Source of the DNA: an uncultured Collinsella sp.
GTDB lineage: Bacteria; Actinomycetota; Coriobacteriia; Coriobacteriales; Coriobacteriaceae
Direction of reading: 5' to 3'
Length of the DNA: 64,000 nt
Assembly: GCA_958450865.1 (NCBI GenBank)
Contig: CAUDNY010000005.1
Location: 136,741-200,740 of the forward strand
The position numbers and the translations under genes were made by a program. Positions 52,896 to 62,358 of the stretch are shown piece after piece. Position 1 is the stretch's first letter. The number at the start of each line of letters is the position of its first letter. Below the pieces are notes generated by a model. That model did no database searches, was not told the origin of the DNA, and saw nothing but the letters and a program-made list of their open reading frames with translations.

Positions 52896-55451
52896 CTAAA
52901 ACGTCTGCTCGTAGTCGCTGTGCTTTTTGGCCGAACGCACCAGGAACTCCTGGTTGGTGTTGGTGCCCTTAAGACCCTTGATAAACGACGCGGCTGCACG
53001 CTCGGTGTTGTTCATGCCGGCAAGAATGCGACGCAGACCAAAGACAAACGGACGCATCTGCTCGTCGACCAACAGGTCCTCGTTACGCGTACCGGAGGCA
53101 ACGGGGTCGATAGCCGGGAAGATGCGGCGGTCGGCCAGGTCGCGGTCGAGCTTAAGCTCCATGTTGCCGGTGCCCTTGAACTCCTCAAAAATGACCTCGT
53201 CCATCTTGGAACCGGTGTCGATGAGGGCAGAGGCCAGGATGGTAAGCGAGCCACCGTTCTCGATATTGCGGGCTGCACCCAGGAAGCGCTTGGGCGGATA
53301 TAGTGCCGCCGAATCGACGCCGCCCGAAAGGATGCGGCCCGAGGCGGGCGCCGCCAAGTTGTAGGCGCGGGCGAGGCGCGTGATGGAGTCGAGCACCACC
53401 ACAACATCGCCGCCCAGCTCCACGATGCGCTTGGCGCGCTCGATGACGAGCTCTGCCACGCGAGTGTGGTTGTCGGCGGGCATATCGAAGGTCGACGCCA
53501 CAACCTCGCCCTTGATGGAACGCTGCATATCGGTGACCTCTTCGGGGCGCTCGTCGACGAGCAGACAGATGAGGTGCACCTCGGGGTTGTTAATCGAGAT
53601 AGACTGGCAAATCTTCTTAAGGATCGTGGTCTTGCCGGCCTTAGGCGGGGACACGATCAGGCCACGCTGACCCTTGCCGATCGGCGACACGATGTCGATG
53701 GCACGGCCGGTAATGGAGTCCTTGCCGTGCTCCATGCGCAGCGGCTCGTTGGGATAGACCGGGGTGAGGTCGCCGAACTTGGGACGGTTGCGAATCTGCT
53801 CGGGGTCCAGACCGTTGACGGTCGTGATTTTGGCGAGGCCGGCGCGCTTGTCGCCGCCGCGCGAAGGACGCAGCGAGCCCTCGATGACGTCGCCCGTGCG
53901 CAGGCGCGCGGAGCGGATGAGGTAGGCGGGCACGAAGGCGTCGTCGTTGGACTTCATGTAGCCATGGGCGTGGATGATGCCGGAGCTGTCCGGGCGAATC
54001 TGCAGAATGCCCTTGATATCGCGGAAGCCCTCGGCCTTCGCGGCGGTGACGTAGATCTCCTCGACGAGCTCGGCTTTCTTCTTGCCGGTCGTCTCGATCT
54101 CGAACTCCTTGGCCTTTTCGCGCAGCTCGGCGACCTTCATGGCCGCAAGTTCCTCGCGCGAAAGCGTGGGCTCGGTGGGAGCGGCATTACGCTCCTTGTT
54201 GCGTTGCTTGCGATCGCGCTGGCGGTTGCGACGGTCGTTGTTGCGCTCGTCCTTGCGCTCGTTGCGCTCCTCGTTGCGCTTGTGCTGGCGACGGTTGGGG
54301 CGAGCGCCGTCTTCGCCCTCGGCGTGGGCGGCACCATCGGTTGCGGCGGTGTCAACATTGGCCGCGGCGCCGTCATTGGCCTCGGCGCCAGAATCAACCT
54401 GCGCTTCGACATCAGCCTGCTGCTCGGCGGCCTTGGCCTTAACGGACTTCTTGCGACCGCGCTTGGGCTTCTCGGATGCAGGCTGTTCGACGTCCTGGGG
54501 CTCGACGGCATCAGTCGATGCATCGGCGGTCGTCTCGGCGGAATCCTCGGACGCACCCTTCTTGGCAGCCTTAGCCTTGGACGTGCGCTTAGCAGCAGTG
54601 CGACGGCTGCGACCGGGACGGACGTCGGCGGGCTCGGCATCGGCAGAAACGGTCTCGGAAGTCGTAGCATCCTGGACGGGTGCATCGGCAGCAGTTGACG
54701 ACTTGGCGGTCGCCGCAGCATCCCGAGCGGCGGCGGCTGCGGCTGCGGCCTTCTCGGCCTCGACAAAGGCCTTGGGCTTGCGACCGCGACGGTGCGGGCG
54801 CAAAGCCGGATCGACAACGGGAACTTCGTTGGCCTCGACAGGCGCAGCGGGCTCAACAGGCGATGTGCCCTCCCCTGCCGCGGAACGGACCGAAGCCTCA
54901 GTGAGCTCGGGGGCTACCTGTTCCGCAACCTGCTCGGCCTTAGCAGCCGTGCGGCGGCGTGTGCGCGGTGCCGGCTTCTCGGTCGGCAGGTCGGCGGCAG
55001 GCGTCTCGGGCACAGACGGAGCTGCGAGCTCGGTCAGAGCCGCGGCCTCGCGCTCGGCAGCACGACGGCGGGCGCGCACCACCTGAGCCTCGCTAATCTG
55101 CGCCAACGCACGTGCCTGCGCGACCTCATCGGAAATCGGCGCCGAGGAGTCAGCTGCAACGGTGCGCTTGGCGCGCGTCGTGCGCGTGGTACGGCGCTTG
55201 GGCTTGGTGACCTCCTCGCCGTCAGCGGCAGGCTTGGTCGTGCGGCGCGTACGCTTGGGCTTTGCCGGAGCAGCCTCCTCACCAGTTGCAGGCACGGCCT
55301 TCTCAGCCGCTACAGGCATAGACGTCGAAGCAGCCTTAGGCGTCTCAGGAGCCGAGGCATGCGCGGACGCCGCGGCCTGGTCCGACGCAACCGGTGCAGC
55401 GGGAGCGGCCTGCGTCGTCGTTATTTCGTTTTCTTGCTGTTGATCAGACAC
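52896..55451 (-). CDS. rho: Transcription termination factor Rho with long N-terminal arm
   Basis: 851 residues, about twice the size of E. coli Rho. Residues 1-420 are a disordered Ala/Lys/Arg/Glu arm ending in an Arg/Asn-rich stretch. The Rho core follows: the N-terminal helical domain (MKVAELREKAKEFEIE), the RNA-binding fold (DIKGILQIRPDSSG), Walker A SPPKAGKTTILKK, Walker B GGDVVVVLDSITRLARAYN and the Q/R loops to the end. The start is GTG at 55451. Long arms are usual in Actinobacteria, and in some species may drive phase separation or bind RNA. The 5' flank 55452-55704 is long and contains no gene. Confidence 0.95.
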   Translation of the reverse strand: MSDQQQENEITTTQAAPAAPVASDQAAASAHASAPETPKAASTSMPVAAEKAVPATGEEAAPAKPKRTRRTTKPAADGEEVTKPKRRTTRTTRAKRTVAADSSAPISDEVAQARALAQISEAQVVRARRRAAEREAAALTELAAPSVPETPAADLPTEKPAPRTRRRTAAKAEQVAEQVAPELTEASVRSAAGEGTSPVEPAAPVEANEVPVVDPALRPHRRGRKPKAFVEAEKAAAAAAAARDAAATAKSSTAADAPVQDATTSETVSADAEPADVRPGRSRRTAAKRTSKAKAAKKGASEDSAETTADASTDAVEPQDVEQPASEKPKRGRKKSVKAKAAEQQADVEAQVDSGAEANDGAAANVDTAATDGAAHAEGEDGARPNRRQHKRNEERNERKDERNNDRRNRQRDRKQRNKERNAAPTEPTLSREELAAMKVAELREKAKEFEIETTGKKKAELVEEIYVTAAKAEGFRDIKGILQIRPDSSGIIHAHGYMKSNDDAFVPAYLIRSARLRTGDVIEGSLRPSRGGDKRAGLAKITTVNGLDPEQIRNRPKFGDLTPVYPNEPLRMEHGKDSITGRAIDIVSPIGKGQRGLIVSPPKAGKTTILKKICQSISINNPEVHLICLLVDERPEEVTDMQRSIKGEVVASTFDMPADNHTRVAELVIERAKRIVELGGDVVVVLDSITRLARAYNLAAPASGRILSGGVDSAALYPPKRFLGAARNIENGGSLTILASALIDTGSKMDEVIFEEFKGTGNMELKLDRDLADRRIFPAIDPVASGTRNEDLLVDEQMRPFVFGLRRILAGMNNTERAAASFIKGLKGTNTNQEFLVRSAKKHSDYEQTF

Positions 55452-55704
55452 AGTGTTTGCTCAACTTTCTTTTCAAGCCCTGTGATCACATGCTCCCTGC
55501 ATAAACCTTCAGGGCGGCTAAACAGTCTAGTTCCGTTCAAAACGACGGACATCATTGATCTGTATCGAGATGATTGCGTCAACTACGCAGCGTTAGTGTA
55601 ACACAACCGCCGCCACCTGCAACTTAGTCATTGGGGACGTTCTTAAACGACTAGTCAAAAGGGACACTCTTTGTTTGCCACCCACAAATCTGACTGCCTC
55701 CGCC

Positions 55705-55855
55705 AAAACTATGGCGGTTTACTACGATGAATCGCTCAACCGCGACCACTCCGAAACTTGTTGAACTAAAACCGCAGGTAGATGCCTTGCACTTTTTAGC
55801 AAAAAGCCGGCGTGGTTAGAATTCCTCAATTCATCGTAGTAAACCGGCATAGTTT
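55705..55855. repeat. 151-bp element with 27-28-bp inverted ends (MITE-like)
   Basis: AAAACTATGGCGGTTTACTA...GAAT at 55705-55732 is repeated inverted at 55829-55855 with one mismatch. Inside is a smaller hairpin (CTTTTTAGCAAAAAG). There is no ORF. It lies in the 530-bp gap between rho and argS. It could be a miniature transposable element or a stable RNA. Confidence 0.6.
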
Positions 55856-55900
55856 CGTATTTCTAGCAGCTCCAAATTCGTCAATACGTCGGCGTTTGCG

Positions 55901-55936
55901 AAAAAAGCCCGACCTCCGTGGGAGATCGGGCTTATA
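55901..55936 (-). terminator. Terminator after argS
   Basis: On the minus strand AAGCCCGATCTCC pairs with GGAGGTCGGGCTT around CAC, then TTTT. Confidence 0.9.
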
Positions 55937-55979
55937 GGGCTCAGTTAAACCAAACCTACACGGTCAAATGACCCGCAGG

Positions 55980-57833
55980 TTACATCTGCTCGGGCGCGGA
56001 AACGCCAACGAGGGTGAGCACCAGGGCGAGCGTCACGCGGACGGCATCGCAAGCGGCCAGACGGGCACGCGAAAGTTCGGGGTCGACGGGACGGCCCTCG
56101 CTCGGCAGAACCTGGCAGGCAGCGTAGAAGCTGTGGAAGTCACCGGCGAGCTCCTCGGCAAAGTGCGTCAGACGGAACGGGGCGCGATCGCGAGCGCAGC
56201 TGGCGATCAGGTCGGTAAGCTCATTGAGCTTGCGCGAAAGGGCGAGCTCGGTCGGGTCGGTCAGCAGCGAGTAATCGACGTTCTCACCGATGGCCTTGGC
56301 GGCAACGGCCTTCATGCCCATCTCGTCGGCCTGCTCGGGCGTAACGTCGGCGGCACGGCGCAGGATGGAGCATACGCGGGCGTGGGCATACTGCACGTAA
56401 TAGACCGGGTTGGAGTTGTCGCGCTTCTTGACGGCCTCGATATCGAAGTCGACCATCTGGTTGGAGCTCTTGGAGATGAGCGTGTAGCGGGCGGCGTCAG
56501 AGCCGACCTCGTCGACGAGCTCCTGCAGGGTCACCATGGTGCCCTTGCGCTTGGACATACGGACGGGCTTACCGTTACGCAGCAGGTTGACGAGCTGGCC
56601 CAGTAGAACCTCGAACTTGCCGGGGTAACCCAGAGCGTCGCAGACGCAGCGGACGCGCTCGATGTAACCGTGGTGGTCGGCACCCCAGATGTCGATGACG
56701 TGATCGACGCGCTGGAACTTATCCCAGTGATAGGCGACGTCGGAGGCGAAGTAGGTGTACTCGCCGTCGGACTTGATCAGGACGCGGTCCTTGTCGTCGC
56801 CCAGATCGGTGGAGCGGAACCACAGGGCGCCGTCCTTGGTGTAGAGGTAGCCCATCTTGTCGAGCTTCTCAAAAGCGCGGTCGACGGCAGAGGTACCGGC
56901 GGTCTCGCCCTCGGTGTCCTTCACGTACAGCGAGCGCTCGGAGTACCAACGGTCGAAGTCGCAGTTGACGGCGTGGCAGAGGTCGCGCATGTTATCGACC
57001 ATCTTTACATAGCCGCGCTCGCGGAAGCTCTCCATGCGCTCCTGCGGATCGGCGTCGACCCACTTGTCGCCGTCGGTGCGCCAGAACTCGGCGGCCTCGT
57101 CGATGATGTAGTCGCCGCCGTAAGAGTCCTTGCCCAAGGTCTCGGCAAAGTTGTCCTGATACGGATGGGTCTCGGGGTGCTCGTCGTTCTCGTCGGCAAC
57201 AAAGGCGTCGCGGTCGGCGATCAGCAGCTTGTGAGCCTCGTCGATATCAACGCCCTGCTTGGCGATGATGTCGGCAAGCTGCATATAGCGCGTGCTGATG
57301 GAGTTGCCGAAGGTGTTCATCTGAGAGCCGTGGTCATTGATGTAGAACTCACGCTGGATCTCATAACCGGCGTGGTCCATGACGCGGCAAAGGGAGTCGC
57401 CCAGAGCGGCCCAGCGGCCGTGACCAATGTGCATGGGGCCGACGGGGTTGGCGGAAACGAATTCGACCTGGGTCTTCAGGCCACCACCGACGTTGGACTT
57501 AGCGAAGTCCATGCCCTTCTCGCGAGCCTCGCCAAAGATGGCATTCTTGACGGCAACGGAGAGGTAGAAGTTGATGAAACCGGGGCCTGCGATCTCAACC
57601 TTCTCGATCGCGGGATCCTCGGGCATATGGGCAACGATGGCCTCGGCGATCTTGCGCGGGGCGCAGTGGGCCAGCTTGGCGGACTTCAGGGCCATGGTGG
57701 AGGTCCACTCGCCATGAGAAGTGTCAGCCGGTCGCTCGATAGCGCAATCGTCAAGTTCAAATGCGGAAAGGTCGCCGGCCTCCTGGGCCGCAGCAAGCGC
57801 AGCGCGTACCAGCTCTTCAATCTTCTCGGGCAT
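55980..57833 (-). CDS. argS: Arginyl-tRNA synthetase
   Basis: 617 residues. The HIGH-like motif is GPMHIGHGRWAALG, the KMSKS-like motif is PVRMSKRKGTM, and the C-terminal DALR domain follows (VYYVQYAHARVCSILRRAA). AAGGAGGATCT precedes the ATG at 57833; the frame extends to 57962 without a site. It attaches Arg to tRNA-Arg. Confidence 0.96.
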   Translation of the reverse strand: MPEKIEELVRAALAAAQEAGDLSAFELDDCAIERPADTSHGEWTSTMALKSAKLAHCAPRKIAEAIVAHMPEDPAIEKVEIAGPGFINFYLSVAVKNAIFGEAREKGMDFAKSNVGGGLKTQVEFVSANPVGPMHIGHGRWAALGDSLCRVMDHAGYEIQREFYINDHGSQMNTFGNSISTRYMQLADIIAKQGVDIDEAHKLLIADRDAFVADENDEHPETHPYQDNFAETLGKDSYGGDYIIDEAAEFWRTDGDKWVDADPQERMESFRERGYVKMVDNMRDLCHAVNCDFDRWYSERSLYVKDTEGETAGTSAVDRAFEKLDKMGYLYTKDGALWFRSTDLGDDKDRVLIKSDGEYTYFASDVAYHWDKFQRVDHVIDIWGADHHGYIERVRCVCDALGYPGKFEVLLGQLVNLLRNGKPVRMSKRKGTMVTLQELVDEVGSDAARYTLISKSSNQMVDFDIEAVKKRDNSNPVYYVQYAHARVCSILRRAADVTPEQADEMGMKAVAAKAIGENVDYSLLTDPTELALSRKLNELTDLIASCARDRAPFRLTHFAEELAGDFHSFYAACQVLPSEGRPVDPELSRARLAACDAVRVTLALVLTLVGVSAPEQM

Positions 57834-58175
57834 AGATCCTCCTTGTGTTAAAGCCCCCGAGCTCTTGGTCACTCGTAGGGCAAAAGCCAGAGTTTGTAGC
57901 ACTCTATCACAAGCGACGGGCACTGTCGCAGGGTAAAGCCAATCGAAATTGCATATGCACAAAATTGACTACAGCTTGCATGGACTCACTCAAAGATGCC
58001 GGTCTGCCTGCAGATTATGCACGCGTTGAAAATGCATAAAGGTGTGAATGAGCTGTGTCTTTTATCGAATACTCTTACCTATCAGAGTTGTGTGCTTTTC
58101 CTGCATAAAGCGAGGATTTGCGCACGTCAGCGTGTTATTCTAGACATACGTAAATTCGTATAAGTTGGAGGTAGC

Positions 58176-58661
58176 ATGTTCTCAATCGGTCAACACGTCA
58201 TTCATCCGGGTCAGGGAGTCTGCACCGTCGTCGGTTTTAGGGACGACACGCCGCAGCCCATGTTGTTGCTCGAGGCCAAGCAGGGGCATGCGCAGACGAT
58301 CCTTATGTACCCCGTGGCGCAGGCCGACCGTCTACATGCCGCCATCTCTCAGCAAGATGCCGAGCATCTGCTGAGCCACTATGACGAGCTGGAGTGCGAC
58401 ACCTTTACCGAGCGCAACAGCTCGCTTGAAGAGACACACTTTAAGCAGCAGCTCAAGCTGGGCGCACCCGAGACGGTCCGCGTGGCAAAGACCATGATGC
58501 ACCGCATTCGCCAGGCCGAGGAAGCCGATAAAAAGCCCAGCTCTTACTATATGCGTGTACTCAAGGAAGCCAAGCGCCGCTCCATCGAGGAGTTCGCCGT
58601 GGCATTGGGCGTCACCGAGGAGGCCGCCGAAGCCCGCCTAGCCCAAGCCGCCCTCAACTAA
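58176..58661 (+). CDS. CarD/CdnL-family RNA polymerase-binding regulator
   Basis: 161 residues from the ATG at 58176 (GGAGGTAGC upstream). FSIGQHVIHPGQGVCTVVGF is the Tudor-like RNAP beta-binding fold of CarD, and the C-terminal helices (SYYMRVLKEAKRRSIEEFAV) bind promoter DNA. It is likely to stabilise open complexes. It has an own terminator. Confidence 0.88.
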   Translation: MFSIGQHVIHPGQGVCTVVGFRDDTPQPMLLLEAKQGHAQTILMYPVAQADRLHAAISQQDAEHLLSHYDELECDTFTERNSSLEETHFKQQLKLGAPETVRVAKTMMHRIRQAEEADKKPSSYYMRVLKEAKRRSIEEFAVALGVTEEAAEARLAQAALN

Positions 58662-58673
58662 CCCATCCGCGCC

Positions 58674-58717
58674 AAAAACCACCACAAAGGGGACAGGCAC
58701 CTTTGTGGTGGTTTTTT
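58674..58717 (+). terminator. Terminator after carD, copy 1 of a repeated cassette
   Basis: AACCACCACAAAGG and CCTTTGTGGTGGTT pair around GGACAGGCA and are followed by T6. The same hairpin and loop recur at 59383-59424. Confidence 0.93.
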
Positions 58718-58778
58718 CGTTCTAGTCGTTCTAGTAGTATTCATTCTTAGCGATACCTGCGAGCACAAGGAGTCTTTT

Positions 58779-59378
58779 ATGGCAGAGCCACTTTCCGCCG
58801 GAATCACCCGCGACCGTGCGTTCGAATTGCTCAACGAGCACAATAAGGACCCGTTCCACATCACCCACGGCGAAACGGTCGAGGGCACCATGCGCTACTT
58901 TGCGCGCGAGTTCGACCCCGAGAACGAGGAGTTTTGGGGCATCGTCGGTCTGCTGCACGACCTAGATTGGGAGGAGCATGAGGACGACCCCATGAACCAC
59001 ACCATCTATGCGGCCGAGATCCTTGAAGGCGAGGGCGCCTCTCCCGATCTCATTCGCGCCATTCAGACGCACACGTCGGACTTCAACACCTCGCTGCCCA
59101 AGCCCGAGCTGCAGATGGAAAAGATCCTGTTTGCCTGCGACGAGCTCACCGGCTTGATCGGTGCTGCCGTCATCATGCGTCCGAGTAAGAGCGTCATGGA
59201 CTTTACGACCAAGTCGCTCAAGAAGAAGTTCAAGGACAAGCGCTTTGCCGCCGGCTGCTCGCGCGACGTGATTACGCAGGGTGCCGAGATGCTGGGCTGG
59301 GAGCTCCCCGAGCTCTTCGACCGTACCATCGCGGCCATGCAGTCCTTCGCCCCCGACCGCGACACCTTTCAGGCTTAA
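58779..59378 (+). CDS. HD-domain hydrolase
   Basis: 199 residues from the ATG at 58779 (AAGGAG 6 bases upstream). GLLHDLDWEEHEDDP with the later HTIYAAEILEGEG and IQTHTSDFNT give the His-Asp metal sites of the HD superfamily. Small stand-alone HD proteins hydrolyse nucleotides or phosphate esters; the substrate is unknown. Confidence 0.85.
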   Translation: MAEPLSAGITRDRAFELLNEHNKDPFHITHGETVEGTMRYFAREFDPENEEFWGIVGLLHDLDWEEHEDDPMNHTIYAAEILEGEGASPDLIRAIQTHTSDFNTSLPKPELQMEKILFACDELTGLIGAAVIMRPSKSVMDFTTKSLKKKFKDKRFAAGCSRDVITQGAEMLGWELPELFDRTIAAMQSFAPDRDTFQA

Positions 59379-59382
59379 TTCC

Positions 59383-59424
59383 AAAACCACCACAAAGGGG
59401 ACAGGCACCTTTGTGGTGGTTTTT
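59383..59424 (+). terminator. Terminator after the HD gene, copy 2 of a repeated cassette
   Basis: Same stem and same GGACAGGCA loop as 58674-58717. It faces proA, which converges from the right. Confidence 0.92.
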
Positions 59425-59437
59425 GTTTGCGCGGGCG

Positions 59438-60724
59438 TTAGGGGCGGACCTGGCCGGTGCCTCGGAGCTTGTATTTGTAGGTGGTGAGGGCCTCGGCGGC
59501 AAAGGGGCCGCGGGCGTGGAGCTTTTGGGTCGAGATGCCAATCTCGGCGCCCAGGCCAAACTCGCCGCCGTCGGTAAAGCGCGTGCTGGCGTTGGCATAC
59601 ACGGCCGAGGCATCGACCTCGTCCAGGAAGCGCTCGCAAGCATCCGTGTCCTCTGCAACGATGGCCTCGGAGTGCATCGTGCCGTAGCGGTTGATGTGCG
59701 CGATGGCCTCGTCCTCGTTCGCCACGACCTTCACGCTCATCTCGAGCGCCAGATACTCGCGACCCCAGTCCTCCTCAGTCGCGGCAACGTAGTCATCGCC
59801 CTCGGCAAGCCCGGCGTCGGCGCATGCGGCGCACGTGGCCTCGTCGCCGTGAATGAGCACGCCGTGGTCGTGCAGCACGGCAACGACCGCAGGCAAAAAC
59901 ACATTGGCCACAGCATGGTCGACCAGCAGCGACTCGGCGGCATTGCACACGCCTACACGCTGGGTCTTGGCATTAACGATAATGTTGAGCGCCTTATCAA
60001 AGTCGGCGGACTCATGCACGTAGATATGACAGTTGCCCGTGCCCGTCTCGATCACCGGCACAAGCGACTCGCGCACGCAGCGCTGGATCAGGCCTGCACC
60101 GCCGCGCGGAATGAGTACGTCGACAATACCGCGGAGCTTCATGAGCTCGCCAGTGGCCTCGCGGTCGGTGGACTCGATCATCGACACGGCCTCGCGCGGG
60201 AAGCCCTTGGCCTCGAGCGCATCGGCCAGCAGTTCGGCAATCATGGCACACGAGTGATAGGCCAGCGAGCCGCCGCGCAGAATGCAGGCGTTGCCGGTGC
60301 GGATGCAGATGCCCGCGGCGTCGGCCGTCACGTTGGGGCGCGCCTCGTACACCATGGCGACCAGGCCCAACGGCACGCTCACGCGGGTGAGGTCCACGCC
60401 GCTTGCGAGCACGCGGTGGTCGAGCACGCGGCCGACAGGATCGGGCAGCTCGGCGAGCTTCTCCAGGCCGGCGGCCATACCCTCAACGCGCTCGGGCGTC
60501 AGCAGCAGACGGTCGAGGAGCCCCGCCGAGGTCCCCGCATCGCGCGCGGCGGACATATCGAGCTCGTTGGCGGCGACGATGGAGTCGACACCGTTGCGCA
60601 GCGCTGCGGCCATGGCGCGCACGGCCTCCTGGCGCTGCTCGTCGCTCGCCGTGGCAAGCGAGGCCGACGCTGCCTTGGCGGCAACGGCAAGATCGTGGAC
60701 ATACGTGGCTATATCGACCGACAT
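59438..60724 (-). CDS. proA: Gamma-glutamyl phosphate reductase
   Basis: 428 residues. VPLGLVAMVYEARPNVTADA, CILRGGSLAYHS and the catalytic Cys in QRVGVCNAAESLLV identify ProA. It reduces gamma-glutamyl phosphate with NADPH to the semialdehyde, the second step of proline synthesis. The ATG at 60724 is clear. An S33 peptidase gene on the other strand separates it from proB. Confidence 0.95.
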   Translation of the reverse strand: MSVDIATYVHDLAVAAKAASASLATASDEQRQEAVRAMAAALRNGVDSIVAANELDMSAARDAGTSAGLLDRLLLTPERVEGMAAGLEKLAELPDPVGRVLDHRVLASGVDLTRVSVPLGLVAMVYEARPNVTADAAGICIRTGNACILRGGSLAYHSCAMIAELLADALEAKGFPREAVSMIESTDREATGELMKLRGIVDVLIPRGGAGLIQRCVRESLVPVIETGTGNCHIYVHESADFDKALNIIVNAKTQRVGVCNAAESLLVDHAVANVFLPAVVAVLHDHGVLIHGDEATCAACADAGLAEGDDYVAATEEDWGREYLALEMSVKVVANEDEAIAHINRYGTMHSEAIVAEDTDACERFLDEVDASAVYANASTRFTDGGEFGLGAEIGISTQKLHARGPFAAEALTTYKYKLRGTGQVRP

Positions 60725-60836
60725 GGGCGGCCCTTTCTCCTAGAAGTTTGCAACCATGGTAGCCGATTTGCGCATGACCTCACCTGCGGCGGTAGAATTG
60801 GTCAACCCGAAACACCGCAACGAACGGAAGCATCAC

Positions 60837-62255
60837 ATGGCGCTCATCACTTCGTACCACGTCCCCGGCCTGTATGTCGAGGACCACAGCATCGATGTCC
60901 CCCTCGACTGGCGCGGCCTGGAGCCGATGCTCCTGGCCGTCGGCAGCACCATGCGCCGCGGCGCCATGCCGGCGCCCATCGCAGGTGCGCCCGAAAGCAT
61001 CAAGCTCTTCTACCGCGTGGTTTGCGCGCCCGACCGCATCAACGACGATCTACCGCTGCTCCTGTTTTTGCAGGGCGGCCCCGGCGGCGAGAGCCCGCGT
61101 CCGCTGTCACCCACAAGCGACGGCTGGATCGAGGAGGCCGTCAAGCACTTCCGCGTCGTCCTGCCCGACCAGCGCGGCACCGGACGCAGTAGCTGCGTGG
61201 ACGGACGCACGATCAAGGCACTGGGTGATCGCGCAACGGCCGCCGGCGCCGATACAGCACGCTCGCAGGCGGACTTCCTCAAGCGTCACCTCGCCAGCTC
61301 CATCGTGCGCGATTTTGAGTACCTGCGCCTGGTGGGCTTTGGCGGCAAGCCGTGGGTCACGCTCGGCCAAAGCTACGGCGGCTTTTTGACGCTGAGCTAC
61401 CTGTCGCTCTTCCCCGAGGGCGTGGCGGCAAGCTTTACCTGCGGCGGCATCCCCCACGTACCGGCGAGCGCAAGCGAGGTCTACGCGCACACCTTCCCGC
61501 GCATGGCTGCCAAGACGCAGCAGTATTACAACCGCTACCCCGCCGACGTCGAGCGCGTGGCGGCCCTGGCAGATGCCCTCGAGGAGCAAAAGCCCGTGCT
61601 ACCCGACGGCTCGCCGATGACGGTCGAGCGCCTACAGCTCATGGGCAGCGACTTTGGCATGAAGCCGAGCTTTGAGCGCATGCATTGGATTATCGATCAT
61701 GCTTTTGTTGACGGCGACGGCACGCTGGCCTGCGGCGCCTCGGTATCTGACAGCTTTTTGATGCGCGCCTTCGAGCGCACCAACACGCGCACGAATCCGC
61801 TGTACTGGACGCTTCAGGAGTTCATCTACGCCGACGGCGACACCATGCCCATTCGCTGGGCCGCGGCAGAAGAGAAGGCCCATCGTGCCGGGTTCGACAC
61901 GCTCACGCGACCGCTCATGTTTACCGGCGAGGCCATGTTCCCGTGGATGTTTGAGCAGATGCCTGAACTTAAGCCCTTCAAGCCGGCGATGGATCTGCTT
62001 ATGGAAGACACAAGCTGGGACAAGATCTACGACCAGCAGCGCCTGGCGTGCAACGAGGTGCCCCTGCAGGCCGCGGTGTATTTCGACGACATGTACGTGG
62101 ACTCGGGCATGCAGCTCGATACGCTCAGCCGCGTGGGCAACTCGCACGCCTGGGTAACCAACGAGTTCGAGCACGACGGCCTGCACGGCAGTGTGGTATT
62201 CAAGCACCTCTTCGACGAGGCCCTCAACCGCGGAGACCTGCGCCGAATCTTCTAG
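60837..62255 (+). CDS. S33-family proline iminopeptidase-like hydrolase
   Basis: 472 residues from the ATG at 60837. LFLQGGPGGESPRP is the oxyanion-hole HGGPG-type motif, VLPDQRGTGRSSC the usual next segment, GQSYGGFLTLSYLS the nucleophile Ser, and YVDSGMQLDT plus EHDGLHG the probable Asp and His. It removes N-terminal Pro (or similar) from peptides, a logical neighbour of proline genes. No signal peptide is seen. Confidence 0.85.
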   Translation: MALITSYHVPGLYVEDHSIDVPLDWRGLEPMLLAVGSTMRRGAMPAPIAGAPESIKLFYRVVCAPDRINDDLPLLLFLQGGPGGESPRPLSPTSDGWIEEAVKHFRVVLPDQRGTGRSSCVDGRTIKALGDRATAAGADTARSQADFLKRHLASSIVRDFEYLRLVGFGGKPWVTLGQSYGGFLTLSYLSLFPEGVAASFTCGGIPHVPASASEVYAHTFPRMAAKTQQYYNRYPADVERVAALADALEEQKPVLPDGSPMTVERLQLMGSDFGMKPSFERMHWIIDHAFVDGDGTLACGASVSDSFLMRAFERTNTRTNPLYWTLQEFIYADGDTMPIRWAAAEEKAHRAGFDTLTRPLMFTGEAMFPWMFEQMPELKPFKPAMDLLMEDTSWDKIYDQQRLACNEVPLQAAVYFDDMYVDSGMQLDTLSRVGNSHAWVTNEFEHDGLHGSVVFKHLFDEALNRGDLRRIF

Positions 62256-62311
62256 CAAAGGAGTGTCCCCACCTGCCGGTACAATAGGAACGTCCCCAAG
62301 TGCCGGAAAAG

Positions 62312-62358
62312 GAGAGGCAGCACTGCTGGCAAAACGAGCCGCAGCGCTGCCTCTCTTT
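62312..62358. terminator. Terminator between peptidase and proB genes
   Basis: GAGAGGCAGC-A-CTGC pairs with GCAG-C-GCTGCCTCTC, with TTTA on the plus side and CTTTTCC on the minus side. It probably serves both convergent genes. Confidence 0.75.
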
